Assembly (NCBI GenBank): GCA_902810745.1 | Contig: CADDYW010000007.1 | Coordinates: forward strand, 38,856 to 102,855 | From: Chloroflexota bacterium | Lineage (GTDB): Bacteria > Chloroflexota > UBA6077 > FW602-bin22 > CADDYW01 | Direction of reading: 5' to 3' | Length of the DNA: 64,000 nucleotides | Shown: piece after piece, positions 18,579 through 28,017 of the stretch | Layout: every line of letters starts with the position of its first letter | Numbering within the stretch: the stretch's first letter is position 1 | Program-made: the position numbers and the translations under genes | The notes under the pieces: model-generated | Seen by the model: only the letters and a program-made list of their open reading frames with translations | Databases searched by the model: none | What the model was told of the DNA's origin: nothing

Positions 18579-18863
18579 CGCGCGTCGCGCGCCAGGCCGT
18601 CCGACACTTTGTCGTGTGTCTGGCCGGGGAGCCGTTTGAGCGAGAGCGCCCGATCGAATAGCGGCGGTGCCGCCAGGACGGGCGCGAGCGTTGCGGACGT
18701 GCGCTATGTGTAACACGCGCGCGTATAGATCGACGGAGGGAATTCTTCGAGCAGGCGTCGGTTCGCCCGAGTCGCGCTGAGCTCGGCTGACGCTGGTCCG
18801 GTCGGCGCTCGCTCCCGAATACCCTCCGCAATCCGTTCAGCCTGAATCTCGGAGGGTCGTGGG

Positions 18864-19258
18864 GTGCGACCACGGCGAATCGTTCTCTGGGCTGGGCTAG
18901 GCCTGGCCCTCGGTATTCTGATTCTCGCTGTTGCGACCGGCATCTCTGTCGCGGCCGCGGGCCAGCAGGAGTCGGTTGCGCTGGTCGACTACGAGTTTCG
19001 ACCCTCGGATCTGATCGTGCCGGTCGGCACGACGGTCGTCTGGACGAACACCACGACGTCGACTCCCCACACGGTGACAGCCGACGATGCAAGCTTCGAC
19101 TCGGGGAACCTCGCTCCTGGCGGCACGTTCTCGATGGTATTCACCACGCCGGGGACCTACCGCTACCACTGCTCCTACCACAGTCCCTTGGCATGGTCGG
19201 TTCGATCGTCGTGGCCAATCTTTCTCCGCGAGTGTACCTGCCCGTTTTGATGTGGTAA
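18864..19258 (+). pseudogene. Plastocyanin-like cupredoxin, frameshifted near the C-terminus
   Basis: An N-terminal signal anchor (WAGLGLALGILILAVATGISVAAA) precedes a cupredoxin domain with FRPSDLIVPVGTTVVWTN, PHTVTADD (first His ligand) and TYRYHCSYHSP (Cys and second His). The frame then gives LAWSVRSSW and stops at 19250. One extra C at CCC around 19187 would restore LGMVGSIVVAN, with the missing Met ligand, and an end VYLPVLMW stopping at 19258. The gene is therefore a one-base-deletion pseudogene or contains a sequence error. Cupredoxins carry electrons via type-1 copper. Confidence 0.75.
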
Positions 19259-19372
19259 TCGGTCGCGAGGAGGCGGCATGGTCCGGCCTGCGCCGGGATC
19301 TCTCGCCAGCGGAGCGCGCCCGAACGCGTTTCCGGTCGTGCCGTTTTCGTCTAGAGGGGGGTCCGGCCGCGA

Positions 19373-19645
19373 TCAGCTTGGCGCCAGGTCGTGCTGCGCC
19401 TGACCGGTCTCCAGCGCGGCCTGAATGGCGCGGAGCAGCTCGCGGGCGGATTCCGCACTCAGCTCCACCGAGACGCGGGCACCAGGACCGGCCGCCTCGT
19501 TGACGAAGTCGATGATGAGCGCGTGATCGAGCGGGGCACTAACTGGATGGTCGTAGTAGACGTTTGCTCGAGTCAGCGGGATCCAGTCGGGTACGCCCTT
19601 CCCGTGGCCGCTCACGCTCGCCTTCTCGGTAATCCACGTGCACAT
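19373..19645 (-). CDS. DUF6295-like small protein
   Basis: A 90-residue protein beginning MCTWITEKASVSGHGKG, with LTRANVYYDHP and HALIIDFVNE. This conserved small protein matches the family I remember as DUF6295, function unknown. ATG 19645 follows AGGAGA. It starts 10 nt after the dienelactone-hydrolase-like gene ends, so the two form an operon read from the promoter at 20520-20547. Confidence 0.72.
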   Translation of the reverse strand: MCTWITEKASVSGHGKGVPDWIPLTRANVYYDHPVSAPLDHALIIDFVNEAAGPGARVSVELSAESARELLRAIQAALETGQAQHDLAPS

Positions 19646-19655
19646 CGTCTTCTCC

Positions 19656-20420
19656 TCAGCCTCGAGCCTCAGCGGGCGTGGTCTGCAGGTGTTTCTCGAA
19701 GAAGGCAAAGACCTTTTTCCACCCATCGACGGCCTGTTCCGGGCGATAGGACGGCCGGTCCACCGCGAAGAAGCCGTGACCGGCTCCGTCGTAACGGTAA
19801 AATTCGTAGCTTTTGCCGTACTTCCGCAGCTCTTCCTCGATACGATTCACCTGTGCGACGTCGGGGTTGACGTCGTCATTGCCAAAGATCCCGAGCAGAG
19901 GGCAGCGCATGTCACGCGTCATATCGATGACCGGAACCGGTTGCTGCTCGGTGAGCTCCTCGGGTCGCACGACCACGCGTCCGCCCCAGCAGTCCACCGC
20001 GGCATCGAGGGCGCGCATCCGGCAGGCGAGCATGTAGGCCTGGCGGCCGCCCGAGCAGAAGCCGATAGCGCCGACCCTGCCGTTGGAGATCGGCTGCGCC
20101 CGCAGAAACGTCGCCGCCCCCTCGGCGTCGCCGACGACCTGCGCATCCGGTGCTCCACCGCGTGCCCGCGCAGCCGCCGCGACATCGTCCCAGCGGCCCG
20201 GGCCAAAACGCGAGAAGAGGTGGGGGCAGATAGCCGCGTAGCCGTGATACGCGAGCTTGCGGGTGGCCTCCTTGCTCCATTCATCCCAGCCGGGCATGTG
20301 ATGGAGAACGATCACCCCTGGTACGGGGGTCGCCACGATGGGACGCGCGTAGTAGGCCTCGATGATGTCGCCATTGTGTCCCGCGATGCCGATTGTCTCC
20401 GCGATCATTCCTTCGTACAC
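19656..20420 (-). CDS. Dienelactone hydrolase-family alpha/beta hydrolase
   Basis: A 254-residue alpha/beta hydrolase with VPGVIVLHHMPGWDEW, the nucleophile elbow GFCSGGRQ (Cys in place of Ser, as in dienelactone hydrolase), the acid region IFGNDDVNPD and the catalytic His in GAGHGFF. Family members open lactones or hydrolyse small esters. The GTG start at 20420 has GGGAG 9 nt upstream; an internal ATG at 20408 is the alternative. It is the first gene of the pair with the DUF6295-like gene. Confidence 0.85.
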   Translation of the reverse strand: MYEGMIAETIGIAGHNGDIIEAYYARPIVATPVPGVIVLHHMPGWDEWSKEATRKLAYHGYAAICPHLFSRFGPGRWDDVAAAARARGGAPDAQVVGDAEGAATFLRAQPISNGRVGAIGFCSGGRQAYMLACRMRALDAAVDCWGGRVVVRPEELTEQQPVPVIDMTRDMRCPLLGIFGNDDVNPDVAQVNRIEEELRKYGKSYEFYRYDGAGHGFFAVDRPSYRPEQAVDGWKKVFAFFEKHLQTTPAEARG

Positions 20421-20519
20421 GGGTCGCTTCTCCCTTGATCTGGCGTACGCTGATGTGATCAGGGTTTTCCTGAGAGTGCTGCGCGGCGCGGATAATCCCC
20501 GCCTGGCGTCACGGCTCTA

Positions 20520-20547
20520 AGGATACACTGCCGCGACGGTCTGTCAA
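20520..20547 (-). promoter_or_regulatory. Promoter of the hydrolase/DUF6295 operon
   Basis: On the minus strand a perfect TTGACA (20547-20542), a 16-nt spacer and TATCCT (20525-20520), giving a leader of about 93 nt. The bases between here and 20718 hold nothing I can recognise. Confidence 0.55.
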
Positions 20548-20718
20548 TCCGCCGACGATCCACGGACCAGAGCGCCATACCTGGCTCCGTACCGGTCGTG
20601 AGGCCGGTACGCGTCACCGCGTTCGCTACCAGGGATCGACGACCCGCCGCTAGGCACGCGCCGAGAGCCACGGGGTGCGCCGCATCGATTTCCCCGTGTC
20701 CCAGACACATTTTCCTAC

Positions 20719-20746
20719 TTGACAGGAAGACGACGCCTGCTATACT
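20719..20746 (+). promoter_or_regulatory. Promoter of the trp operon
   Basis: TTGACA (20719-20724), a 16-nt spacer, TATACT (20741-20746) preceded by TGC. Transcription would start near 20753 and first produce the T-box leader. Confidence 0.75.
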
Positions 20747-20752
20747 CCTATA

Positions 20753-21083
20753 CGCGAGAGCGAATCGAATATCGTATCGACCGTGATCGGGACGAGTACG
20801 CATCAAGCGGGGGCTCAGAGAGTCGGGGTAGGTGTGAGCCGATGCCGGCGCGGATGCCGAATGGACCCGGGAGTTGTCGCCCGAAAGGGATCTGATCCCG
20901 AGTAGACGCGACCGGAGATTCCGCCGTTACAAGGAATCGGATATCGGCCAGCTGGCCGCCGGAGTGCGCGCGCCGTCGCGGCGAGTGGTCTGACCCGTAT
21001 CCGTAAAAAGCGGGTCGCTTGAGCGACCAAGTGGGGTGGCACCACGGAACCTCCGTCCCCAGGGTGGGACGCGAGGTTTTTTT
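20753..21083 (+). promoter_or_regulatory. T-box riboswitch, predicted tRNA-Trp specific
   Basis: A leader of about 330 nt ahead of trpE. The conserved T-box core AAGTGGGGTGGCACCACGG lies at 21029-21047 and is preceded by a small hairpin GGTCGC-TTGA-GCGACC (stem III) and followed by an intrinsic terminator. The bulge UGGC pairs with the 3' end GCCA expected of tRNA-Trp, whose discriminator is G. A candidate specifier UGG followed by A is at 20862-20864 in the stem I region. Uncharged tRNA-Trp should stabilise the antiterminator and let transcription continue. The exact stem I fold was not computed. Confidence 0.85.
21048..21083 (+). terminator. T-box regulatory terminator
   Basis: AACCTCCGTCCC pairs with GGGACGCGAGGTT across the loop CAGGGT, with one bulged base, and runs directly into seven T. 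The 5' arm overlaps sequence needed for the T-box antiterminator, so the two folds are mutually exclusive. Confidence 0.8.
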
Positions 21084-21107
21084 GTTGCCCCAAAAAGGAG
21101 AGGAAGG

Positions 21108-22649
21108 GTGTATACGCCATCGCGCGAGTACGTCGTCGACTATCGTGGACCCGGCAATATGGTCCCGGTCTATCGGTCCATTCTTGCCGACCTGGAGACG
21201 CCGGTCTCGGCGTACCTGAAAGTGGCGCGCGGTCCCGGGAGCTTTCTGCTCGAAAGCGTCGAGGGCGGCGAAAGGCTGGCGCGCTACTCGTTTCTGGGGA
21301 CCTCCCCGTATCTGATTGCCGAGCTCGATCGGGGCGAGGCGCGATTGAGGCGCGGCCAGGAGACCTGGACCGAGCATTTCTCCAATCCGCTCGACGTCGT
21401 CCGGGGAGAGCTTAGGCGGTTTCGCCCGATCGACGTGCCGGGACTACCGCGGTTCGTCGGTGGGGCCGTTGGCTATCTCGCGTACGAGTGCGCCCGCTAC
21501 TTCGAGCGCCTGCCCAGCCCGGGCGAGCCTGGACTCGGGCTCCCCGAGGCTATCTTCCTTTTCGTCGATACCCTCCTGGTCTTCGATCACCTGCAGCATC
21601 GGATCCTGGTCGTGAGCAATGCCCATCTGGATGGCGATCCGGGAGCGGCGTACGATCAGGCGGTCGATCGGATCGACGAGCTGGTCGAGCGATTGCGCCG
21701 TCCGCTGAAGGATCCAACCGAGATTACGCCGCCCCGTGCGCGGCCGGGGGTGCCGGACGGATACGCGTTCGGGGAGGGCCTGTATGGCAACGTGCCGCCG
21801 GGGCGATATCAGGAGATGGTCGTCAGGGCGAAAGAGTATATCGACGCGGGTGACGTCATCCAGGTCGTTCCTTCGCAGCGCTTCTCGCGCGGTACAGCCG
21901 CCCACCCGTTCTCGATCTACCGCGCCCTGCGGACGGTGAATCCGTCTCCCTATATGTACTATCTCGACCTCGGGGGATTTCAGATCGTCGGGGCATCGCC
22001 GGAGATGCTCGTCCGAGTCGAGGATGGCGTGGTCACGACGCACCCGATTGCCGGGACGCGGCGACGTGGCCGAACGCCGGCCGAAGACCTGGCGTTCGAG
22101 CAGGAGCTGGTGGGCGACGAGAAAGAACGCGCCGAGCATATCATGCTGGTCGACCTCGGGCGCAACGACATTGGCCGGGTGAGCCAGCCGGGAACAGTGC
22201 GGGTCAGCGAGCTGATGCAGGTTGAGCGCTACTCGCACGTCATGCATCTCGTGTCGCACGTGAGCGGCCGGCTGCGGTCGGATCTCACTGCCTATGATGC
22301 ACTTCAAGCCTGCTTTCCCGCCGGAACGGTCTCTGGCGCACCAAAGATCCGCGCGATGGAGATCATCGCCGAGCTGGAGTCGGATCGCCGAGGGACCTAC
22401 GCGGGTGCGGTCGGTTATTTCAGCTACTCCGGAAACCTGGATACGGCGATCACGATTCGCACAGCCGTCTGTAAGGACGGCGTTGCATCGGTTCAGGCCG
22501 GGGGTGGCATCGTCGCGGACTCTGATCCGGAGCGGGAGCACAAGGAGACGTTAAACAAGGCGCGGGCCATTTTGAATGCGATCGATCTGGCCGAGCGCGA
22601 GCTATCGCCGGTAGAGGTGGGAGCGGGCAATGCTGCTGCTTATCGATAA
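21108..22649 (+). CDS. trpE: Anthranilate synthase component I
   Basis: A 513-residue chorismate-utilising enzyme that makes anthranilate with TrpG. The N-terminal half carries the tryptophan feedback region ([19 protein letters not shown]). The catalytic half has [66 protein letters not shown] and the ending [18 protein letters not shown]. The frame runs back through the terminator, but GTG 21108 with AGGAGAGGAAGG before it is the correct start. It is the first gene behind the T-box and overlaps trpG by 20 nt. Confidence 0.96.
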   Translation: MYTPSREYVVDYRGPGNMVPVYRSILADLETPVSAYLKVARGPGSFLLESVEGGERLARYSFLGTSPYLIAELDRGEARLRRGQETWTEHFSNPLDVVRGELRRFRPIDVPGLPRFVGGAVGYLAYECARYFERLPSPGEPGLGLPEAIFLFVDTLLVFDHLQHRILVVSNAHLDGDPGAAYDQAVDRIDELVERLRRPLKDPTEITPPRARPGVPDGYAFGEGLYGNVPPGRYQEMVVRAKEYIDAGDVIQVVPSQRFSRGTAAHPFSIYRALRTVNPSPYMYYLDLGGFQIVGASPEMLVRVEDGVVTTHPIAGTRRRGRTPAEDLAFEQELVGDEKERAEHIMLVDLGRNDIGRVSQPGTVRVSELMQVERYSHVMHLVSHVSGRLRSDLTAYDALQACFPAGTVSGAPKIRAMEIIAELESDRRGTYAGAVGYFSYSGNLDTAITIRTAVCKDGVASVQAGGGIVADSDPEREHKETLNKARAILNAIDLAERELSPVEVGAGNAAAYR

Positions 22650-23205
22650 CTACGACAGCTTTACCTACAATCTGTACCAGTATCTGTGCGAACTTGGCGC
22701 CGACGTGCTCGTCCGGCGCAATGATCAGATCACGATCGAGGAGATCGAGCAGCTTCAGCCGGAGCGCATCGTGATCTCTCCCGGTCCCGGAGATCCGGAT
22801 GACGCCGGTATCTCGGTCGACGTGATCAAGCGCTTCGGACCGAGCACTCCACTGCTCGGTGTTTGCCTCGGGCACCAGTGCATTGGCGCGGCGTTTGGCG
22901 GCCGGGTCGTGCATGCCGATACGCTGATGCACGGCAAGAGCTCGCTCGTCTACCACGACGGACGGAGCGTCCTGTCGGGCCTGCCGAGTCCGTTCGAGGC
23001 GATCCGTTACCATTCGCTCGTCGTCGATCGTCATTCCTTGCCCGCCTGCCTGGAGGTGACGGCGCAGACGGCGACGGGGACGATCATGGGGCTGCGACAC
23101 CGAAGCTTTCCAATCCACGGTGTGCAGTTCCATCCGGAATCGATCATGACGGTTGTCGGGAAGGATCTGTTGCGCAACTTCCTGGAGGATGGGAGGGCTG
23201 CATGA
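22630..23205 (+). CDS. trpG: Anthranilate synthase component II (glutamine amidotransferase)
   Basis: A 191-residue class I amidotransferase. It begins [19 protein letters not shown] and has [13 protein letters not shown], the nucleophile GVCLGHQ and the His-Glu of [10 protein letters not shown]. It supplies ammonia from glutamine to TrpE. ATG 22630 follows GAGGTGGGAG inside the end of trpE, and its TGA overlaps the trpD start as ATGA, so the three genes are translationally coupled. Confidence 0.96.
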   Translation: MLLLIDNYDSFTYNLYQYLCELGADVLVRRNDQITIEEIEQLQPERIVISPGPGDPDDAGISVDVIKRFGPSTPLLGVCLGHQCIGAAFGGRVVHADTLMHGKSSLVYHDGRSVLSGLPSPFEAIRYHSLVVDRHSLPACLEVTAQTATGTIMGLRHRSFPIHGVQFHPESIMTVVGKDLLRNFLEDGRAA

Positions 23206-24215
23206 TTCGCGAGGCGATCGAGAAAGTCGTGGCCGGTTCTGATCTGACGCGGGACGAGGCCGCGATGGTGATGGAAGAGATCATGACTGGGCAGGCGACT
23301 CCCGCCCAGTTCGGCGCACTGATGACCGCGCTGCGCCTCAAGGGCGAGACTGTTTCGGAGATTGCTGGCTTCGCGTCGGTGATGCGACGGATGGCGACGG
23401 CGGTCAGCCCGCGGCGGCCAGTCGTCGACACCTGTGGCACCGGGGGTGATGGCCACGGAACGTTTAACATCTCGACGACGGCGGCATTCGTCGCGGCCGG
23501 TGCTGGCGCTATCGTGGCCAAGCACGGGAATCGTTCGATGACGAGCAGGTGCGGCAGCGCCGACGTGCTCGAAGCGCTCGGCGTCAATATCACGCTGACG
23601 CCAGCGCAGGTGGAGGCTTGCCTGGACGAGGCGGGCATCGGGTTCATGTTTGCGCAGGTCTTTCACCCGGCGATGAAGTTCGCGGCCGGCCCGCGGCGTG
23701 AGATCGGAATCCGAACGGTTTTCAACATCCTGGGACCGTTGACCAACCCGGCTGGCGCGCACGCCCAGGTCTTGGGCGTAGCCGCGCCCGTGCTCGTCGA
23801 GCGCATGGCCGAGGCACTGGCGCTGCTCGGGTCGCACCACGCGCTGGTCGTGCACGGCGAGGATGGCATCGACGAGATCTCGATCTGCGCGCCGACCCGC
23901 ATCAGCGAGGTCCGCGATGGGGAGATTCGCTCCTACACGATCGCGCCGGAGGACTTCGGCTTCAGTCGCGCGTCGCTCGACGACGTTCGCGGAGGAGACG
24001 CCGCGACGAACGCGTCGATCGTCCGGTCGGTTCTGTCTGGCGCAGATGGTCCACGCCGAAAGGTGGTTCTGCTGAACGCTGCCGCCGCGCTGGTAGCCAG
24101 CGATCTCGCGGACGATCTGGCCGAGGGTGTTGCGCTGGCAGCGGAGGCCATCGATTCGGGGGCGGCGGCGGAGCGCCTGGAACGCATGGCGGCCGTGAGC
24201 CAGCGATTTGTGTGA
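23202..24215 (+). CDS. trpD: Anthranilate phosphoribosyltransferase
   Basis: A 337-residue enzyme that joins anthranilate to PRPP. Motifs are [17 protein letters not shown] (PRPP loop), [21 protein letters not shown] (with Ser-Arg where Ser-Ser is usual), [12 protein letters not shown]-x-E-I-G-I-R-T and [14 protein letters not shown] 23202 overlaps the trpG stop by four bases. A longer open frame upstream is only the shadow of trpG. Confidence 0.95.
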   Translation: MIREAIEKVVAGSDLTRDEAAMVMEEIMTGQATPAQFGALMTALRLKGETVSEIAGFASVMRRMATAVSPRRPVVDTCGTGGDGHGTFNISTTAAFVAAGAGAIVAKHGNRSMTSRCGSADVLEALGVNITLTPAQVEACLDEAGIGFMFAQVFHPAMKFAAGPRREIGIRTVFNILGPLTNPAGAHAQVLGVAAPVLVERMAEALALLGSHHALVVHGEDGIDEISICAPTRISEVRDGEIRSYTIAPEDFGFSRASLDDVRGGDAATNASIVRSVLSGADGPRRKVVLLNAAAALVASDLADDLAEGVALAAEAIDSGAAAERLERMAAVSQRFV

Positions 24216-24226
24216 GTGGCTGAGCC

Positions 24227-25015
24227 GTGATTCTCGATGACATCGTGGCGAACACACGGGTTGAGGTGGCCGAGGCGAAGCGGCGCGTGCCGATGCGCGA
24301 GCTCATAGACCGAGCCGAGGTAGCTCCGCCGCGACGAGATTATGCCGGTGCGCTGCGCGGCGACGATCTGCGCCTGATCGCTGAGATCAAGAAGGCGTCG
24401 CCCAGCAAGGGGTTGCTGCGTGCCGACTTTGATCCGCTGGCGATTGCCGCGTGCTACGTCGCCGCGGGGGCGCACGCGATCTCGGTCTTGACCGATCGAC
24501 GCTATTTCCAGGGATCGTTGGACGATCTCTACCGGGTGGCCCAGTACAGCAGCGTACCGTTGCTGCGCAAAGACTTTATCGTCGATCCGTACCAGGTGTA
24601 CGAGGCGGTGGTGGCGGGCGCGAGCTCGGCGCTTCTGATCGTCGGCATCCTGGACGATGCGGAGCTGGCCGATCTGATTGCGCTGGAGCGCTCGCTCGGC
24701 CTCGAGCCACAGGTCGAGGTGCACGACGCGACCGAGGTCGAGCGCGCGCTGAAGGCGGGCGCGCTGATCGTGGCGATCAATAACCGCGATCTGAAGACAT
24801 TCGACGTCGATCTTGCGACGACGGAACGTTTACGGCCACTGATTCCTGCCGATCGCATCGTCGTCAGCGAGAGTGGCATCCGCACCGCGGCCGACGTCGC
24901 GCGCTTGCGAGCGGCGAACGTTCAGGCGATTCACATCGGGGAATCGCTCATGGTGAGCGGCGACCCGGGGCGCAAAGTCCGAGAGCTAATGGAAATCGGA
25001 GGATGGAAAGCGTAA
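24227..25015 (+). CDS. trpC: Indole-3-glycerol phosphate synthase
   Basis: A 262-residue TIM barrel. It begins MILDDIVANTRVEVAEAKRR and has IAEIKKASPSKG (catalytic Lys), FDPLAIAACYVAAGAHAISVLTD, LLRKDFIVDPYQVYEA, EVHDATEVERAL, INNRDLKTF and VSESGI. It closes the indole ring from CdRP. GTG start 12 nt after trpD. It is followed by an inverted repeat before trpS. Confidence 0.95.
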   Translation: MILDDIVANTRVEVAEAKRRVPMRELIDRAEVAPPRRDYAGALRGDDLRLIAEIKKASPSKGLLRADFDPLAIAACYVAAGAHAISVLTDRRYFQGSLDDLYRVAQYSSVPLLRKDFIVDPYQVYEAVVAGASSALLIVGILDDAELADLIALERSLGLEPQVEVHDATEVERALKAGALIVAINNRDLKTFDVDLATTERLRPLIPADRIVVSESGIRTAADVARLRAANVQAIHIGESLMVSGDPGRKVRELMEIGGWKA

Positions 25016-25104
25016 AACGTAAGGCGTGAGGCGGAAAGCAGAAGACGAGGAATGCCCAGCTCACGTTTTCCGCCTCACGTTTTCCGTTTCACGTTTCCGT
25101 CGAG
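25016..25104. repeat. Inverted and short direct repeats between trpC and trpS
   Basis: CGTGAGGCGGAAA (25025-25037) and TTTCCGCCTCACG (25067-25079) form a perfect 13-bp inverted repeat around a 29-nt loop. Degenerate AAACGT(A/G)A-type units flank both arms (GTAAAACGTAAGG on the left, CGTTTTCCGTTTCACGTTTCCG on the right). No T-run follows, so it is not an ordinary terminator; it may be an RNA-processing hairpin or a REP-like repeat. Confidence 0.6.
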
Positions 25105-25113
25105 GTGAGTCAC

Positions 25114-26112
25114 ATGGAGTTGAAGACGGTCTTCTCTGGCGTCCAGCCGAGCGGAGCCCTTACGCTCGGGAACTACCTGGGCGCGATTCGCAATTTCGTG
25201 GATCTGCAGCACAAGGCGAAGTGCTACTTCTGCGTCGTCGATCAGCACGCGCTGACGATTCCACAGGATCCGGCCAGGCTTCGCGAGCGGACGCTCGACC
25301 TGGCGCGGCTGTTCATTGCCTGCGGGCTGGATCCAGACATTAGCACGATCTTCGTCCAGTCTCACGTCCCCGCGCACAGCCAGCTCTCCTGGCTGCTCGA
25401 GTGCATGACGTACGTGGGGGAGCTGCGCCGAATGACGCAGTTCAAGGAGAAGTCTCGGACACAGGAAGTAGTTACCACGGGCCTCTTCACCTATCCGGTT
25501 CTGATGGCGGCCGATATTTTGCTCTACGACGCGACGCACGTGCCGGTGGGCGACGATCAGAAACAACACCTGGAGCTGTGTCGAAACATCGCCAACCGCT
25601 TCAACAATCGGTTCGGCGAGACGTTCGTCGTCCCCGAGCCGTACATCCCGCCACGCCAGGCCGGCGGTCGCATCATGAGCCTGACCGACCCGACGAAGAA
25701 GATGGCCAAGTCGGACGAGAATCCGGATAGCTACATCCTGCTGACTGATCCGCCAGACGTCATCCGCGCGAAGATCAGGAAGGCGACGACCGATGCGGGG
25801 CGCGAGGTTATCTACGACGAGAAGACAAAGCCAGGTGTGTCGAACCTGATGGTGATCCTGTCCCTCTGTAGCGGTCTGAGACTGGACGAGATCTCTGGCC
25901 GATACGATGGCTACGCACAGTTCAAGAAAGACGTGGCGGAGGCGGTGATCGCCAAGCTCGAGCCAATTCAGCGGCGTCATCGCGAGCTTTCTGAGCCGGG
26001 AGCCATTGAGCACGCGCTGGCGATTGGCGCCACGCGCGCGGAGGCGGTTGCCTCGCGCAAGCTCGCCACGGTGCAGGACAAGATGGGGCTGGTCCTCCGA
26101 GAGAGTCTGTGA
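25114..26112 (+). CDS. trpS: Tryptophanyl-tRNA synthetase
   Basis: A 332-residue class I synthetase. It has VFSGVQPSGALTLGNYLGA (the HIGH-like TLGN), VVDQHALT, LTYPVLMAADILLY-type FTYPVLMAADILLYDATHVPVGDDQ, and DPTKKMAKSDEN (KMSKS as KMAKS). It charges tRNA-Trp. Its place between trpC and trpF makes it subject to the same T-box, so synthetase and amino-acid supply respond together to uncharged tRNA-Trp. ATG 25114 follows GAGGTGAG. Confidence 0.95.
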   Translation: MELKTVFSGVQPSGALTLGNYLGAIRNFVDLQHKAKCYFCVVDQHALTIPQDPARLRERTLDLARLFIACGLDPDISTIFVQSHVPAHSQLSWLLECMTYVGELRRMTQFKEKSRTQEVVTTGLFTYPVLMAADILLYDATHVPVGDDQKQHLELCRNIANRFNNRFGETFVVPEPYIPPRQAGGRIMSLTDPTKKMAKSDENPDSYILLTDPPDVIRAKIRKATTDAGREVIYDEKTKPGVSNLMVILSLCSGLRLDEISGRYDGYAQFKKDVAEAVIAKLEPIQRRHRELSEPGAIEHALAIGATRAEAVASRKLATVQDKMGLVLRESL

Positions 26113-26726
26113 TCAAAGCGAAGATCTGCGGTCTGCGCGACCTGGAGAACGCCCGAGCAGCGGTGGAGGCGGGCGCGGACTTCGTCGGATTCGTCTTTGC
26201 GCCCACGCGTCGCTACGTGTCGCCTGATCTGGCCGCGTCGATTGTTCGTCAGCTTCCGGGGTCGGTTCAGAAGGTGGGTGTGTTCGTCGACGAGGATCCG
26301 GAGATAATCCGGCTGGTCGCCCGGACCTGCTGCCTCGACTACGTTCAGCTTTGTGGCGACGAATCGCCGGATTTTTGCCGCGAGCTTGGCGTTCCGGTGG
26401 TGAAGTCGCTGCGCGTGCGGGGGCTCGAGGTCGCCGAGGAGGTGGAGCGCTACGCGGGCGCCGTGGCGTGGTGCATCCTCGATGGGTTTCAGGCGAACAG
26501 TCACGGGGGAACCGGTACCGCGTTCGATTGGGAGATCGCTCGGCCGATCGCGAGAAGACGACCGGTAATGATCGCGGGTGGCCTGACACCGGAGAACGTC
26601 GCGGTGGCGATCTCCATCGCGCGGCCCTGGGGGGTCGACGTCAGCAGCGGGGTCGAGACGGATGGCCAGAAGGATGCGGCGAAAATTGCCGCGTTCGTCA
26701 AGGCAGTACGCGACGCCTCGAATTGA
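26109..26726 (+). CDS. trpF: Phosphoribosylanthranilate isomerase
   Basis: A 205-residue TIM barrel with [32 protein letters not shown]-like opening (here APTRRYVSP), [40 protein letters not shown] and AGGLTPENV. It converts PRA to CdRP. GTG 26109 overlaps the trpS stop as GTGA. The catalytic Cys (KICG) and Asp (LDGF) are present. Confidence 0.94.
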   Translation: [205 protein letters not shown]

Positions 26727-26762
26727 TCAGTGGGGCAAACGCGAAGAAAGGCGGAAGGGACA

Positions 26763-27962
26763 ATGAGGTTGGCGACCGTGCCGAAGGGGCACTTTGGAAT
26801 CTTCGGCGGGCAGTTCGTACCGGAGACGTTGATGCCGGCGCTGGCGGAGCTGGAAGCGGCGTACGAGACCGCGCGCGTCGACGCGACATTCCAAGCGACG
26901 CTCGCGGCGTATCAGAGAGACTTCGTCGGTCGGCCAACCCCGCTGTACTTTGCACGCTCTCTGACCGAGCGGCTCGGAGGGGCGAAGATCTACCTGAAGC
27001 GGGAAGACCTGGCGCACACCGGCGCGCACAAGATCAACAACGCGCTCGGCCAGGGATTGCTCGCCGCGCGGATGGGCAAGCCGCGACTGATCGCCGAGAC
27101 CGGCGCCGGACAGCACGGCGTCGCAACGGCGACCATCGGTGCCATGCTCAAGCTCGAGACGGTCGTCTACATGGGCGAAGAGGATGTGCATCGGCAGTCG
27201 CTCAACGTATTTCGGATGAAGCTGCTGGGCGCGGAGGTGCGGACGGTGACGGCGGGCAGCCGAACGCTGAAGGACGCGGTCAACGAGGCGATTCGCGATT
27301 GGGTGACGAACGTCGCGAATACTCATTACCTGATTGGCTCGGCGATCGGCCCGCACCCCTATCCGACGATGGTCCGCGATTTCCAGTCGGTAATTGGCCA
27401 GGAGGCGCGCGCGCAGATCCTGGCCGCCGAAGGTCGACTTCCCGACTACGTGGTGGCCTGCGTTGGCGGAGGGAGCAACGCGGTAGGCATCTTTTACCCG
27501 TTCGTCGACAACGACTCGGTTCAGCTCGTCGGGGCGGAGGCCGCCGGGCGCGGCCTGGAGACCGGGCAGCACGCCGCGTCGCTCTGTGCTGGCGAGGTCG
27601 GCGTTCTGCACGGCGCGCGGCTCTATCTGCTCCAGGACGAGAACGGCCAGGTGCGCGATACCTACAGCATCTCGGCCGGGCTCGACTATCCTGGAGTCGG
27701 GCCCGAGCACTGCTACTGGAAGGAGACTGGGCGGGCGCGCTACCTGGGCGTGACCGATGCGCAGGCGCTGGAGGGCTTCCGTCTGCTGTGCGAGACCGAA
27801 GGGATCATCCCGGCACTCGAATCGGCCCACGCGATCTGGCAGGCCGCCGAGATCGCCCGATCGCTGCCGTCTGATCGAATCGTCCTGGTGAACCTCTCTG
27901 GCCGCGGGGACAAGGACATGCACACCGTCGCGCAGGCGCTTGGAGTGGAGCTGGAACGATGA
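26763..27962 (+). CDS. trpB: Tryptophan synthase beta chain
   Basis: A 399-residue PLP enzyme. It begins with [20 protein letters not shown] and has GRPTPLYFA, the PLP lysine in [27 protein letters not shown] (catalytic Glu), the phosphate loop [10 protein letters not shown], and [10 protein letters not shown] at the C-terminus. It is the standard TrpB1 type that partners TrpA. ATG 26763 follows GGAAGGG. Confidence 0.96.
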   Translation: MRLATVPKGHFGIFGGQFVPETLMPALAELEAAYETARVDATFQATLAAYQRDFVGRPTPLYFARSLTERLGGAKIYLKREDLAHTGAHKINNALGQGLLAARMGKPRLIAETGAGQHGVATATIGAMLKLETVVYMGEEDVHRQSLNVFRMKLLGAEVRTVTAGSRTLKDAVNEAIRDWVTNVANTHYLIGSAIGPHPYPTMVRDFQSVIGQEARAQILAAEGRLPDYVVACVGGGSNAVGIFYPFVDNDSVQLVGAEAAGRGLETGQHAASLCAGEVGVLHGARLYLLQDENGQVRDTYSISAGLDYPGVGPEHCYWKETGRARYLGVTDAQALEGFRLLCETEGIIPALESAHAIWQAAEIARSLPSDRIVLVNLSGRGDKDMHTVAQALGVELER

Positions 27963-28017
27963 GTCGCGAGCGCGATCGTTTGCCCTTGACGACCGTGCGA
28001 GAGGGGCGCTGGTTCGA

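Noticed and set aside
26351..27874. Long open frame (507 residues) overlapping trpF/trpB
   Set aside because: Arg/Gly-rich composition with no motif; shadow of trpF and trpB in another frame.
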